A DNA stretch of 64,000 bases, taken from Mucilaginibacter sp. Lineage in GTDB: Bacteria; Bacteroidota; Bacteroidia; Sphingobacteriales; Sphingobacteriaceae. The notes beneath the pieces are model-generated. The model ran no database searches, was not told the DNA's origin, and saw only the letters and a program-made list of their open reading frames with translations. Shown here piece by piece: positions 28,201 through 36,363 of the stretch (position 1 is its first letter; each line of letters starts with the position of its first letter). Location of the stretch: assembly GCF_025362475.1 (NCBI RefSeq), contig NZ_JANYGH010000078.1, positions 1 through 64,000 on the forward strand, read 5' to 3'. Both the position numbers and the translations under genes were made by a program.

Positions 28201-28687
28201 GGCCTGTTTGAGTGCCAATCTCAGAGCCTTTTATTTTAATGGTAACACCAGGCAGGGGCAACCCCTTGTTGTCTTTAACCTGGCCTGTAACCGTAATAGC
28301 CTGAACAGGGGTTGTTTCCTGTATCTTAGGTGTAACTACGATGGTTGTATTATTGATTACATAAGTAAACGGTTGGTCCTGGAAACATTGTTTTAATGCT
28401 TCTTCCAGTTCAACGTTTTGTAAATGCACGTTTACAGGCACTGCCAACTTTAGCATTTTGGCATTGTAAAGCACACTAAATCCACTCTGCTTGTGGATCT
28501 CTTTTAGTGCTGCAGCCAGGGATGCATTATTTTTGTTCATGCTGATTTTTTGTGCATAGGTAGTGGAGGCACTAACCTGCAGTATGGAAATCAAGCATAA
28601 AAAGAACGTCAATTTCATAATCAGAAATAATTTAGATTGGATACGGGGAAGCTCCCTGCATCTAATTGCAGTAGAAATTTTATACAT
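25277..28687 (-). CDS. SusC/RagA TonB-linked outer-membrane transporter with STN domain
   Basis: This 1136-residue active importer works in the outer membrane. The order is a cytoplasmic-looking N-terminal extension and signal peptide (about 1-46), an STN domain (about 48-112) that contacts the anti-sigma factor, and a carboxypeptidase-regulatory-like domain (about 130-205). Next come a plug (VVVVGYGTQKKVNLTGAVST onward) and the barrel ending FGVNVSF. The STN domain plus the adjacent FecR/ECF-sigma pair indicate trans-envelope induction by the substrate. MYKIST at 28687 is kept as start because STN-type SusC proteins commonly have this long leader before MKLT. Confidence 0.94.
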   Translation of the reverse strand: MYKISTAIRCRELPRIQSKLFLIMKLTFFLCLISILQVSASTTYAQKISMNKNNASLAAALKEIHKQSGFSVLYNAKMLKLAVPVNVHLQNVELEEALKQCFQDQPFTYVINNTTIVVTPKIQETTPVQAITVTGQVKDNKGLPLPGVTIKIKGSEIGTQTGLDGKYSLSVPDNKAVLVFSFIGFVNQEITVGNQAKIDVVLKEQTSALNEVVVVGYGTQKKVNLTGAVSTVSGEDLNKRPVINPASMLQGTIPGVQVSQGSGEPGNESVTIQIRGNGTFSGAGSAPLVLVDGVPGSFSDINPTDIDNVSVLKDAASASIYGSRAANGVVLITTKQGKAGQMKVQYDGNVGIYKPTKLFKLITNSAQYMELYNEARINTGLNDPNDPTKLYGLYPQDQIDLYRNSSDRVHYPNTDWLSLIFKTAPTQNHNLTFSGGNEKTTYNISLGYVDQNGIIRGFNYKKYTGRINLTSKINDHIKFGTNILLKSGTTESAAGGSKDLFLSAMSQAPTYGPYLTDGSGHFTYKAYDYEYNNKNPIAVLDNSFTHNTNDYAVNAQGWFEVQFTKDFSWYTKGAVNVNMDKYKDYKSTLDLYNFKTNTLSTSLDLGKGLTDQDEQTVYSNLYSYLNYNHNFNGHSIKAQAGYSVEQSKYSYLQGYRQNFPDEDLRELNAGGQDIQRASGTANQWALMSYFGRVNYNYKERYLLEGNIRYDGSSKFAGNNKWGIFPSFSGGWRASEEPFVKAMNLTWLDNFKLRGSWGKLGNQNIVIGGYGQNYPYQALLNLTGNYSFDNSALTTGVAQQSLNNPDIKWETTTMTDIGLDLALFKNFNVTFDWYKKRTIDILRQSQVTAIVGLSAPTINDGVVDNTGVELGLNYSNMIHEGSLSGFTYGLGVNLDHFNNKLVKYGQQDIFDYTTNKNGQPISSFYMLQVAGIFQSTAEVNSSPKQFNDSTLPGDLKYKDVNGDGKINSDDRTIISGVYPKLNYSFNLSASFKGFDFSAMMQGVYGSKSYVSNWGVIPFVQGTPPTTDWLNRWTPEHPSTTMPRIYWGWSAPQKLTRPSTFFLQDASYLRLKNLVFGYTLPSKVTKSIGIDRLRVYFAGDNLFTITKFKGLDPERYGSGDLVQYPQNKIYSFGVNVSF

Positions 28688-28826
28688 TTGAATGTTAGGT
28701 TAAATAATTGGTTATGAGAAAAATGATCATTGGTTTTTACCTGGCAGCTTCACAGCTTAATACCAGGGGCGGTGCGAACGCTCCTGGTTATTATTTTAAC
28801 AGGTTAACATTATTGGGCAGATATAA

Positions 28827-29993
28827 CTACTTCATAATGATTACCCTCCTTCCTTCAATTTTATAGTGAATAGTACGGGTTAACTGCATATTGTTTAATA
28901 ACTCATTAATGTTTTTGTACCTGGATATGGTACCGCCAAACTCGTTCTGTTGCACATTGTCGCGGTACTCTATATCAACATCGTACCACCTGCTTACCTG
29001 CTTCATCACATTTACAATGCTTTCGTCATGAAATACAAAGAAGCCATTGATCCAAGCCATGTTTTCTTCGGTATCAGCCTTGCTAACTTTAATCGCCGCG
29101 CCGTTTTCGCCTGCAGATCCCTGTTGGCCGGGAACCAGCATTACTGCCGAGCTTGCATTTGACATTCTTACAGATCCTTCTAAAAGGGTGGTGGTTATAT
29201 TGTTATTATCGCTGTAGGCATTTACGTTGAAATGAGTACCCAATACCTGCACCTGAGTACCGTTAGCTTTTACAATAAATGGTTTTTCTTTATTTTTTGC
29301 CACTTCAAAATAAGCTTCGCCGGTTAGTTCAACCTGCCTGTCGGTACCGGTAAATGCCTGCGGAAACCTTAATGATGATGCGGCATTTAACCAAACTTTA
29401 GTGCCATCTACCAGTTCAACCTTGTATTGCCCGCCGCGTGGTGTGGTTATGGTATTAAACTCTGGCGCGGCACTCGCAACAGCTTCGGGTCTGGTTTTTG
29501 TAAAATGATATACAAGTACGCCATTAGCTGTTTTACTCACCTTGATGCCGGTTTTAGCGGCAATTTCACCGTTTTTAGCATCATCGAGAATAATATTTGC
29601 GCCGTTGGCCAGGGTGAGGTAGGCTTTGTTACTGCCCGGTACAATTTGTTGTTGTTTGTTTTTTGCTATGCCGGTAACTGCCTGTTGTTTTGGTTTTTCA
29701 CCTTTTATAAAAAACAAGCCCGCAAATAAAGCTATCAGTAAAACAGCTGCTGCGGTAATCCAACGGTAATTGGCTTTTTTACGTGGTGTAATTTCAACTA
29801 CTTTGCGGCTGTCATTTAGTTTTTGCCAAATTCTGTTGCGTACATCCTGCTCATCAACTAAATCATCGGTCCAGTCATCACCCTGCAATTTCATTTCATC
29901 GCTGTAACTATCAAGCAATTCCTTTTCCATAGGGGTGCATTGCCCGTTAATGTACTTTTGGTACAAAGCCAGAAACTCGTTTTTGGTTATCAT
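28827..29993 (-). CDS. FecR-family anti-sigma regulator
   Basis: This 388-residue single-pass inner-membrane protein holds the ECF sigma factor and releases it when the SusC STN domain signals. It has a cytoplasmic N-terminal domain (1-75), a membrane helix WITAAAVLLIALFAGLFFIKG (about 78-98), and a periplasmic FecR domain (about 180-275, including LVDGTKVWLNAASSLRFP). A C-terminal DUF4974 secretin-like domain closes it. It lies between the SusC gene (same strand, 139 bases) and the divergent sigma gene. This is the standard layout for sigma/anti-sigma-controlled SusCD loci. Confidence 0.94.
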   Translation of the reverse strand: MITKNEFLALYQKYINGQCTPMEKELLDSYSDEMKLQGDDWTDDLVDEQDVRNRIWQKLNDSRKVVEITPRKKANYRWITAAAVLLIALFAGLFFIKGEKPKQQAVTGIAKNKQQQIVPGSNKAYLTLANGANIILDDAKNGEIAAKTGIKVSKTANGVLVYHFTKTRPEAVASAAPEFNTITTPRGGQYKVELVDGTKVWLNAASSLRFPQAFTGTDRQVELTGEAYFEVAKNKEKPFIVKANGTQVQVLGTHFNVNAYSDNNNITTTLLEGSVRMSNASSAVMLVPGQQGSAGENGAAIKVSKADTEENMAWINGFFVFHDESIVNVMKQVSRWYDVDIEYRDNVQQNEFGGTISRYKNINELLNNMQLTRTIHYKIEGRRVIIMK

Positions 29994-30132
29994 CAGGAAT
30001 ATATATTACAGGTTTATACATTATATGTGTAGGTAACATTTAATCACACACACATACTTTTGTAAATTTTTATTTGCAAAAAGTAAAACATTGAAATATT
30101 TCAGGTCTTTTCATACTTTTACCCTACCAATT

Positions 30133-30714
30133 ATGTCTAATTCCCCGCTTAGTGACGCTGAACTTTGGGCTGCTATCCGCCGCAATGACGAAGCAGCTTT
30201 TACCGCTCTTTTTGACCGGTACTGGGTAAGGCTTTACAAAACCGCGCTGGTGTACGTTAAAGATCGGGAGGAGAGTGAAGAAATTGTGCACGATGTTTTC
30301 CTGAATATCTGGAACCGCAGAAACCTGCTGGAAATTGAGTCATTCCCCAATTTTTTACTTACGGCTATCAGGTACCAGGTGTATAACAGGATGAGATCGG
30401 CAAAATCACCTGTTATTTTGGCTCCCGAGGGGCTTGAATTAGCAGAGCAGGTAGATGGTAACGCTGGTGAGCAGCATATTATGGTTCAGGAGTTTGAGCA
30501 GGAGCTGGATAAATACCTGGTGCAGTTACCCAAACGTTGCCAGGAAATATTTTACATGAGCAGGGTGAGGCAACTCTCCAACCAGGAAATTGCCGGTCAG
30601 CTGGGTATCTCAAAACGTACAGTTGAAAACCAGATAACGGTTGCACTTAAGCACCTCAGGATTTGCTTTAAACACATTTCGTCGTTTATTTTAATGATCT
30701 ACCTGCTTAAATAA
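30133..30714 (+). CDS. ECF RNA polymerase sigma factor
   Basis: This group-4 sigma factor of 193 residues should activate the divergent FecR-SusC-SusD operon. Region 2 (FDRYWVRLYKTALVYVKDREESEEIVHDVFLNIW) and region 4 (KRCQEIFYMSRVRQLSNQEIAGQLGISKRTVENQI) are clear. I chose the ATG at 30133 (MSNSPLSDAELW) rather than the in-frame TTG at 30091, since family members start just before the region 2 helix. The C-terminus is hydrophobic (SSFILMIYLLK), as in many members of this group. Confidence 0.93.
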   Translation: MSNSPLSDAELWAAIRRNDEAAFTALFDRYWVRLYKTALVYVKDREESEEIVHDVFLNIWNRRNLLEIESFPNFLLTAIRYQVYNRMRSAKSPVILAPEGLELAEQVDGNAGEQHIMVQEFEQELDKYLVQLPKRCQEIFYMSRVRQLSNQEIAGQLGISKRTVENQITVALKHLRICFKHISSFILMIYLLK

Positions 30715-30900
30715 ATTCAGCCGCTTATCGGTTTTAGCAAAGGGCCGCTCTCCGATACATTATTTGCTTTTTTACTATATTCGTTTTTTTTACAATCATC
30801 CCTGTATGTAAACAAAGGTATATTAAGGTTTTTCCCCCGTAGCGGCTTTAATCATGCCTTGCCTTATGTAATTTAAGGGTAATAAAAGCAATATTTTTTA

Positions 30901-32832
30901 ATGGAGGTTAAATTCAGATTAGGTGAATATAAGGTTCTTATATTCAGGATTTTATTAGGTTATTTATTTTATTTCATAGGCAGGGTGCTGTTTTTTGCAT
31001 TTAATGCAAATCTTTTCGCTGTTGATCACCTTTCCTCTATATTAAAACTGTGTTATTACGGGATGGCTTTTGATACAGCCGCGCTATTATATATTAACAG
31101 TTTGTTTATTGTATTAAGTATTTTGCCCTTAGCCATTAATACACGGCCCGGTTTCCAAAAAGGGTTAACAATTTTATACTTCATTACAAACCTGCTGGCT
31201 TACGCTACCAATTTTGTTGATATTATTTACTACCGTTTTAGCCAGGTTAGATCAACAAAGGCTACGCTTGATGTGCTTGCCGATGAAAATAACAAGAAAG
31301 CACTATTTAAACACTTTTCCGGAGCATACTGGTATGTAATTATCATTTTTATATTATGCAGTCTTTGCTGGATATGGTTATATAGCCGCGTAAAAATTAA
31401 ACCCAACCCGGGGAGAAAACCGGCATCCTATTTTTATTCATCAGTAGCTGCATTCTTAATTGTGCTGGCTTTAGTTATTGGTGGCATACGGGGCGATTTT
31501 AGTCACAGCACCAGGCCTATAAACATGATTGATGCCTACAAACACGTAATCATCCCCAACCAGGGCGATATTGTATTAAACACACCTTTTGCCATTTTCA
31601 GAACGCTTAGCGCCAACAATTTTAAACTTGAACACTGGACAGACCAAAACTATATTAACGCGAATATTAAGCCTGTAAAACAATACAACAACACCCCCGC
31701 TGTAAAGCCTAATGTTGTAGTTATTATATTGGAAAGCATGGCAAGGGAGTATTGGGGAAGTATGAACAGGGGCGCCAATATACCCGATTTTAAATCCTAC
31801 ACTCCTTTTTTAGATTCATTATCTGATAACAGCTTAATATTTACCAATGCTTACGCCAACGGGCGGCAATCTATTCACGCCATGTCGTCTATTTTGGCTG
31901 GTATTCCATCGTTTCAAACCGCCTTTACTTCATCGCCTTATGCAAAGCAACAAATCCAGTCCCTGGTATCCGTTTGCGATACAATGGGTTATCAAACATC
32001 GTTTTTTCATGGGGCGGCAAACGGTTCTATGGGTTTCCAGGGCTTCGGCAATATTTTAGGATTTAAAAACTATTACGGCAGAACGGAATATAACAACGAT
32101 AGAGATTTTGATGGTATTTGGGGTATTTGGGATGAGCCATTTTTTCAATTCATGGGTAAAACGCTTAACACCCAGAAACAGCCATTTATGGCTACGCTGT
32201 TTACCCTATCATCGCATGATCCCGATCAGATTCCGGAAAAATACAAGGCGAGGTTTAAAGGTGGTCCGCTTACTATTGATAAATGTGTACAATATACAGA
32301 TAACTCCCTGCGGCTGTTTTTTAACTATGCAAAAACGCAGCCCTGGTTCAATAACACCATTTTTGTAATAACTGCCGATCATACCAGTCAAACTTATTAT
32401 CCTGAATATAGTAAGGCTATTAACCGGTTTGCTGTTCCCATATTGTTTTACAGTGCTAATAAGGCTTATGCTTTAAAAGGTGTGAGGACAGACCTGGCCT
32501 CGCAAATGGATATATATCCTTCCATAGTTGATATGATAGGTTATAATAAGCCTTTTAGATCATGGGGCAGAAGCCTGATCACCAATTCCCCGGACGAAAC
32601 GCCAAGGGTAATCAATTCGCCGGGTAATATATACCAGTTTATGCAGGGTAATTATATTTATTTGTTTGATGGAAAAGTATTTACGGGGATTTTCGCGGCT
32701 GCTGATAAAGGGCTTGAAAAGAATTTAATGGGCGGGAAAATTGATTCTGAAATGGATAAGGCAATGCTTGATTGTAAGGCCCTGATCCAGGATTATACAG
32801 ATCGTATTGTAAATGGAAAGTTGAAGCGGTAA
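30901..32832 (+). CDS. LTA-synthase-like membrane sulfatase/phosphoglycerol transferase
   Basis: This 643-residue protein belongs to the alkaline-phosphatase superfamily. Four or five N-terminal membrane helices (to about 205) are followed by an extracytoplasmic catalytic domain. Metal or nucleophile motifs are visible: VVIILESM with E278, ANGRQSIHAMSSILAG with S324 at the place of the LtaS catalytic Thr, and TADHTSQ with D493-H494. In Gram-negative bacteria such enzymes add phosphoglycerol or phosphoethanolamine to glycans or lipids. The product here is unknown. It stands alone, with a 186-base leader in which nothing is recognised. Confidence 0.88.
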   Translation: MEVKFRLGEYKVLIFRILLGYLFYFIGRVLFFAFNANLFAVDHLSSILKLCYYGMAFDTAALLYINSLFIVLSILPLAINTRPGFQKGLTILYFITNLLAYATNFVDIIYYRFSQVRSTKATLDVLADENNKKALFKHFSGAYWYVIIIFILCSLCWIWLYSRVKIKPNPGRKPASYFYSSVAAFLIVLALVIGGIRGDFSHSTRPINMIDAYKHVIIPNQGDIVLNTPFAIFRTLSANNFKLEHWTDQNYINANIKPVKQYNNTPAVKPNVVVIILESMAREYWGSMNRGANIPDFKSYTPFLDSLSDNSLIFTNAYANGRQSIHAMSSILAGIPSFQTAFTSSPYAKQQIQSLVSVCDTMGYQTSFFHGAANGSMGFQGFGNILGFKNYYGRTEYNNDRDFDGIWGIWDEPFFQFMGKTLNTQKQPFMATLFTLSSHDPDQIPEKYKARFKGGPLTIDKCVQYTDNSLRLFFNYAKTQPWFNNTIFVITADHTSQTYYPEYSKAINRFAVPILFYSANKAYALKGVRTDLASQMDIYPSIVDMIGYNKPFRSWGRSLITNSPDETPRVINSPGNIYQFMQGNYIYLFDGKVFTGIFAAADKGLEKNLMGGKIDSEMDKAMLDCKALIQDYTDRIVNGKLKR

Positions 32833-33003
32833 ATTACTTCTTCGCCCTGTTTTGCGTGGAGCCATCTAAACGTTATTGATATTATGCTGGTGCTTTCGTT
32901 AAAAGTAACAGTAACAACGGATTAACAAAACCGCGGTTTTGGTGTTGTAGCTTATTATAAAGCTGCCTGTAGGTTGCTTAAAACTAAAATAAGAGCAATT
33001 ATT

Positions 33004-34809
33004 ATGGCGGTTTCGTTTTTAAAGCACAGGTGGCAAAAAATTGTATTGATCAGTTTGGCGGCGGTGGGTTTATTGGTGCTTGTTGTAGCATTATTCCTCA
33101 ATAGTTTTTTAACCAGCAAGCTTACCGCAAAATTAAAGGATGCGGTTTTAAAAGGCTCCGATAGTTTATACCATGTAGATTTTAGTAAAGCCGAGCTGCA
33201 TATTTTTGCGGGGAAGGCCACTTTGTATGATATTACCTTCGGTCCGGATACTGCTGTTTACCGTAAGATGCAGGAAAGTGGCGATGCCCCCAATCATCTT
33301 TATGAACTGCACGTAAAGCGACTGGAAATTTCGGAAGCGCACCCGCTGCAAACCTGGTTTAAAAAGAAAATGGATATTGGCCGGATTACGCTGAATAGCC
33401 CGGAAATATATATCAGTAAAAACACAGATAAGCCGCACAAAAAGGAGCAGAAGGATAAACGAACCCTCTACCAGAAAATTTCCAACAGTTTTAAAATGAT
33501 CCATGTAGGTCAGATTAACCTGGATGCTATCACCTTTACTTACAGAGATAAGAGTGTCCCCAAGCCTTCGGTTTCTGTACTGAAGGAGATGAACCTGCAA
33601 GCTACCGACCTGCTGATAGATTCGACAACGCAAACAGATACCTCCAGAACATTATATTGCAGGGACATCGTTACAGAGCTGAAGCATTATACCCAAACTT
33701 CTGCCGGGGGCCTGTATAAATATAAAGTGGGATCGGTAAAACTATCCACCCGCGAAGCCCGGTTGGATATTGCAGGGATAGACATACAGCCACTAAGCGT
33801 AAAGGCATTTTTTGCCAAAAGCAAAAGCGACCGCTTTACCCTGCACCTTGATAAGGTTACCTTTCATCATTTTGATTACCGCAGCTATCGTAGAGCGCAG
33901 GATCTCCTGGTATCAAAAATTACTGTTGATAAAGGAAGTTTCGAAGTTTTTGCCAACCCCAATGGCCGGCTTCAAACTACCGATAGACTGGTAACGTTCC
34001 CCAACTGGGCTATCCGCCAGGTAAAAGCGGGGCTCAATGTGGATACGCTCGACATAAAAAAGATCGACGTTACCTACAGCGAGTATAACAAAAGCTCCGG
34101 GAAAGCCGGGGCGGTAAAGTTTGATAATACTACGGGTAGGTTTCTCAACCTCACTAATAAAAAAACTATCCTCAGTCAGCATCCTGTTTGTACGGCTAAC
34201 CTCAATACTTATTTTATGGGCAAAGGCAAGCTCGACCTGGCCTTTGGTTTTAATTTAAGCGATGCTGCTTATAGCTACAGTTATAAAGGGCACCTGGGCT
34301 CTATGGATATGTTGGCTGCTAATCCGGCGGTTATGCCCCTGGGCCTGGTAAAAATAACATCGGGAAGGGTAAATAGTCTCGACTTTAATGTTCACGGCGA
34401 CAAAAAAAACGCTGCCGGTAAGGTCACGTTCCTCTACAATAACCTAAAGGTGGATTTACTAAAACGCGATGAGGAAAGAGGTTACGCGAAAAAGTCGCTC
34501 CTGTCTCTGCTGGCCAATGCCGTAATACTTAAACAAGATAACCCCGATGAGGGAAAGCCTGTACCACGGTCGGCCAACGTGGTTTTTATCCGCCCGGCAA
34601 ATTTTCCTTTCTTTAAAACAATATGGCTTACGTTGCTCGATGGACTCAAGTCATGCGTCGGGGTCGGCAAATCGCAGGAAAAAGAAGCCGGTAAGCCAGT
34701 TACTAAAAAGGAAAAAAAGGAGCGGGAGAAGGCTTTAAAAAAAGCAAGGGAGAAGAAAGAAAAAGAGGAAAAAAAATTCAGGGAGCAGCTTGAAAAAAAG
34801 AAGAATTAG
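33004..34809 (+). CDS. AsmA-like/DUF748-like membrane-anchored protein with charged tail
   Basis: This is probably a periplasmic AsmA-type lipid-transport or envelope-assembly protein. The 601-residue protein begins with a basic segment and one membrane helix (about 15-37, IVLISLAAVGLLVLVVALFL). Beta-rich repeats follow, with VGQINLDAITFTYRD, GLNVDTLDIKKIDVTYSEYN and a GSMDMLAANPAVMPLGLVKITSG segment like the AsmA C-terminal region. The last 50 residues are almost all Lys, Glu and Arg, a probable coiled or disordered tail. I chose ATG at 33004 over an upstream in-frame TTG. It converges on the STING-like gene. Confidence 0.7.
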   Translation: MAVSFLKHRWQKIVLISLAAVGLLVLVVALFLNSFLTSKLTAKLKDAVLKGSDSLYHVDFSKAELHIFAGKATLYDITFGPDTAVYRKMQESGDAPNHLYELHVKRLEISEAHPLQTWFKKKMDIGRITLNSPEIYISKNTDKPHKKEQKDKRTLYQKISNSFKMIHVGQINLDAITFTYRDKSVPKPSVSVLKEMNLQATDLLIDSTTQTDTSRTLYCRDIVTELKHYTQTSAGGLYKYKVGSVKLSTREARLDIAGIDIQPLSVKAFFAKSKSDRFTLHLDKVTFHHFDYRSYRRAQDLLVSKITVDKGSFEVFANPNGRLQTTDRLVTFPNWAIRQVKAGLNVDTLDIKKIDVTYSEYNKSSGKAGAVKFDNTTGRFLNLTNKKTILSQHPVCTANLNTYFMGKGKLDLAFGFNLSDAAYSYSYKGHLGSMDMLAANPAVMPLGLVKITSGRVNSLDFNVHGDKKNAAGKVTFLYNNLKVDLLKRDEERGYAKKSLLSLLANAVILKQDNPDEGKPVPRSANVVFIRPANFPFFKTIWLTLLDGLKSCVGVGKSQEKEAGKPVTKKEKKEREKALKKAREKKEKEEKKFREQLEKKKN

Positions 34810-34823
34810 AAAATTATACCCAG

Positions 34824-34876
34824 CGGATATAGCATATTGGATCTATATCCGGGAGATGCAAAATATGCGTTTTTAC
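34824..34876. repeat. Palindromic repeats at the end of the AsmA-like gene
   Basis: CGGATATAG / CTATATCCG (34824-34851) forms a hairpin between the convergent genes. It is followed by GGAGATGCAAAATATGCGTT, a relative of the palindrome at 15274-15293. No poly-T follows, so a terminator role is uncertain. Confidence 0.6.
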
Positions 34877-34878
34877 AC

Positions 34879-35547
34879 CTACACGTATTGAAACTTGATC
34901 CTGTCATTAGGGAACTCATTGCTGTGCTGTATTTTCAATTGCTTTAGTTTATCATCAAAATATTTATAGATCTTTTTCGAGTTTTTTTCGGCTTTCTGTT
35001 GATTCTCAAACTCTTTTTCCAGGTACCTGGAAAGGGCAAACAGGGTTCTTGGAAATTCATAAATGGTTATGGTGCCATCGTCTTCCTTTTTTGCCCGTAC
35101 CCAGTAAGGGTCATTTTTGGTCGATTCGCGAATATACACTACATCACTTTGGGCTTCTACCATATTGCAATATTTAACCAAAGCGTTTAGGGTGCCCGGT
35201 ATGCCTACCTTAACGTTAACCTTGCCGGGAGGGTAAGCTACAAGATTAGTATCCGGGAAAGAAAAACTGATATCGGCCTTGCCTTTTAAAAGTTTAGCCA
35301 GCCTGCCGGTAAAATTCATAAAATAACCCATCGCCAGTATTTCGGCCAGCGACCTTCTGTAATTACGCTTGTTTTCGGCATGGAAAATTATTGCCAGTAT
35401 TACAGATACTACAAATCCTGACCCAAAAGCCATCCATTTATTGGGGAACGTAATAATGCCATCAAGGAAGCCGCCATAGGTACCAATAGTTGGTATAATG
35501 GAAAATATAAAATCCTTAAACGGGAAAAATCTGAAAGTAAAGGTCAT
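34879..35547 (-). CDS. Bacterial STING-like cyclic-dinucleotide receptor with two membrane segments
   Basis: Bacterial STING proteins bind cyclic dinucleotides (c-di-GMP in studied cases) and act as effectors of CBASS anti-phage defence. The TM-STING type is thought to damage membranes. This 222-residue protein has two hydrophobic segments (about 10-32 and 37-57). Its soluble domain (about 66-222) aligns by eye with human STING. LAMGYFMNF (71-79) matches the SYYIGYL helix, with Y75 at the ligand-stacking Tyr167. VNVKVGIPGTLN matches LYILLPLDCGVPDN, DVVYIRES (135-142) matches DRVYSNS, and TLFALSRY (168-175) matches TLFAMSQY. A long helix follows each. E164 in YEFPRTL is at a position I recall as acidic in bacterial STINGs. 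No CD-NTase gene is near. tRNA-Gly is just upstream. Confidence 0.75.
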   Translation of the reverse strand: MTFTFRFFPFKDFIFSIIPTIGTYGGFLDGIITFPNKWMAFGSGFVVSVILAIIFHAENKRNYRRSLAEILAMGYFMNFTGRLAKLLKGKADISFSFPDTNLVAYPPGKVNVKVGIPGTLNALVKYCNMVEAQSDVVYIRESTKNDPYWVRAKKEDDGTITIYEFPRTLFALSRYLEKEFENQQKAEKNSKKIYKYFDDKLKQLKIQHSNEFPNDRIKFQYV

Positions 35548-35719
35548 GACTATCAGGTTATTAGTTAATAGTAATAATAATGATTAATTAAGTGGTATGC
35601 AAAAAATGTTGGAATTTGATTGAATTGCCACATACAATTTGTTGAGAAACACCTCATTCACGGCAGCGATGCGGAGCGTAAGGATAATAGCGTACTGGAT
35701 GCCTGGTTATTAACCTTTT

Positions 35720-35755
35720 AAAAAAGAAAAGCCCTTCTTTTTTAGAGAAGGGCTT

Positions 35756-35756
<1 letters not shown>
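35720..35756 (-). terminator. Terminator of tRNA-Gly
   Basis: On the minus strand, AAAGCCCTTCT / AGAAGGGCTTT with a short A-rich loop is followed by TTCTTTTTT, directly after the tRNA 3' end. Confidence 0.9.
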
Positions 35757-35831
<75 letters not shown>

Positions 35832-36135
35832 GTTGGTGTTTCCTGTTTCGAGTTGCGTTGCGGTTAACCGTGTGCCTATCTCGTTTTCGGGAGCGCAAAT
35901 ATAAAAAGAATTGAATACTCTGCAAGTTAAAAATACACTAACCATCTGCTTAATTTAAATTATAGGCCGGCAAGCGAATAATAAGGCTCTTATTTAAGCA
36001 TTGCCTTGGCTCAATTTGCGGCATGCCGGATGAAATTATTGGGAAGATATTTAAATGACAAATAAATTATATAAAGTCTATGTGTTTAGTAGAATATATT
36101 ATATATTTGCTGACGAAATAAGTTCTTTAATTTTA
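35832..36135 (+). promoter_or_regulatory. Leader region with dyad operator and promoter of the SAM-I riboswitch
   Basis: There is no gene in this 304-base gap. The dyad GTCTATGTGTTTAGTAGAA (36076-36094) is followed by TATATTTG at 36102-36109, a perfect TAnnTTTG box. The same 35-base layout occurs at 20886-20920 on the other strand. The operator covers the expected -33 region, so a repressor bound there would block polymerase. Position 36094 is about 40 bases upstream of the riboswitch. Confidence 0.65.
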
Positions 36136-36243
36136 ATTATCAAGAAAGACTGAGGGAAAGGCCCTATGATGTCTTAGCAACCTGTAAGCCCATTGTTATA
36201 AAGGTGCTAATTCCTGTCCGCTATAAAAGGTGGAGAAGATAAT
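36136..36243 (+). ncRNA. SAM-I (S-box) riboswitch
   Basis: This RNA element binds S-adenosylmethionine. P1 is ATTATC (36136-36141) paired with GATAAT (36238-36243). The conserved core follows the S-box consensus: GAGGGA-AA-GGCCC-TATGAT, TTAGCAACC, AAGGTGCTAATTCC and a final GGTGGAGAAGATAAT. The 3' strand of P1 can also pair with ATTATC at 36278-36283, so P1 and an alternative hairpin compete, a plausible switch. The next gene is a TlpA-like thioredoxin, followed by SusC/SusD. Confidence 0.9.
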
Positions 36244-36284
36244 ATTCGCAAAATTATTGCACAGCCCATGGCTGATCATTATCT
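36238..36284 (+). promoter_or_regulatory. Expression platform of the SAM-I riboswitch
   Basis: GATAAT (36238-36243) can pair with ATTATC (36278-36283), excluding P1. A small hairpin CAGCC-CAT-GGCTG (36262-36274) lies inside the loop. Neither is followed by a T-run, so control may act on translation or through a protein factor. The start of TlpA is 80 bases further on. Confidence 0.5.
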
Positions 36285-36363
36285 CCCTTTCTCTCTGAAA
36301 TCCTGTTTAATTAAAATACTTAAAAATTTATGCCTGCTAAAAGCAGCATTAAAATTTACAACT

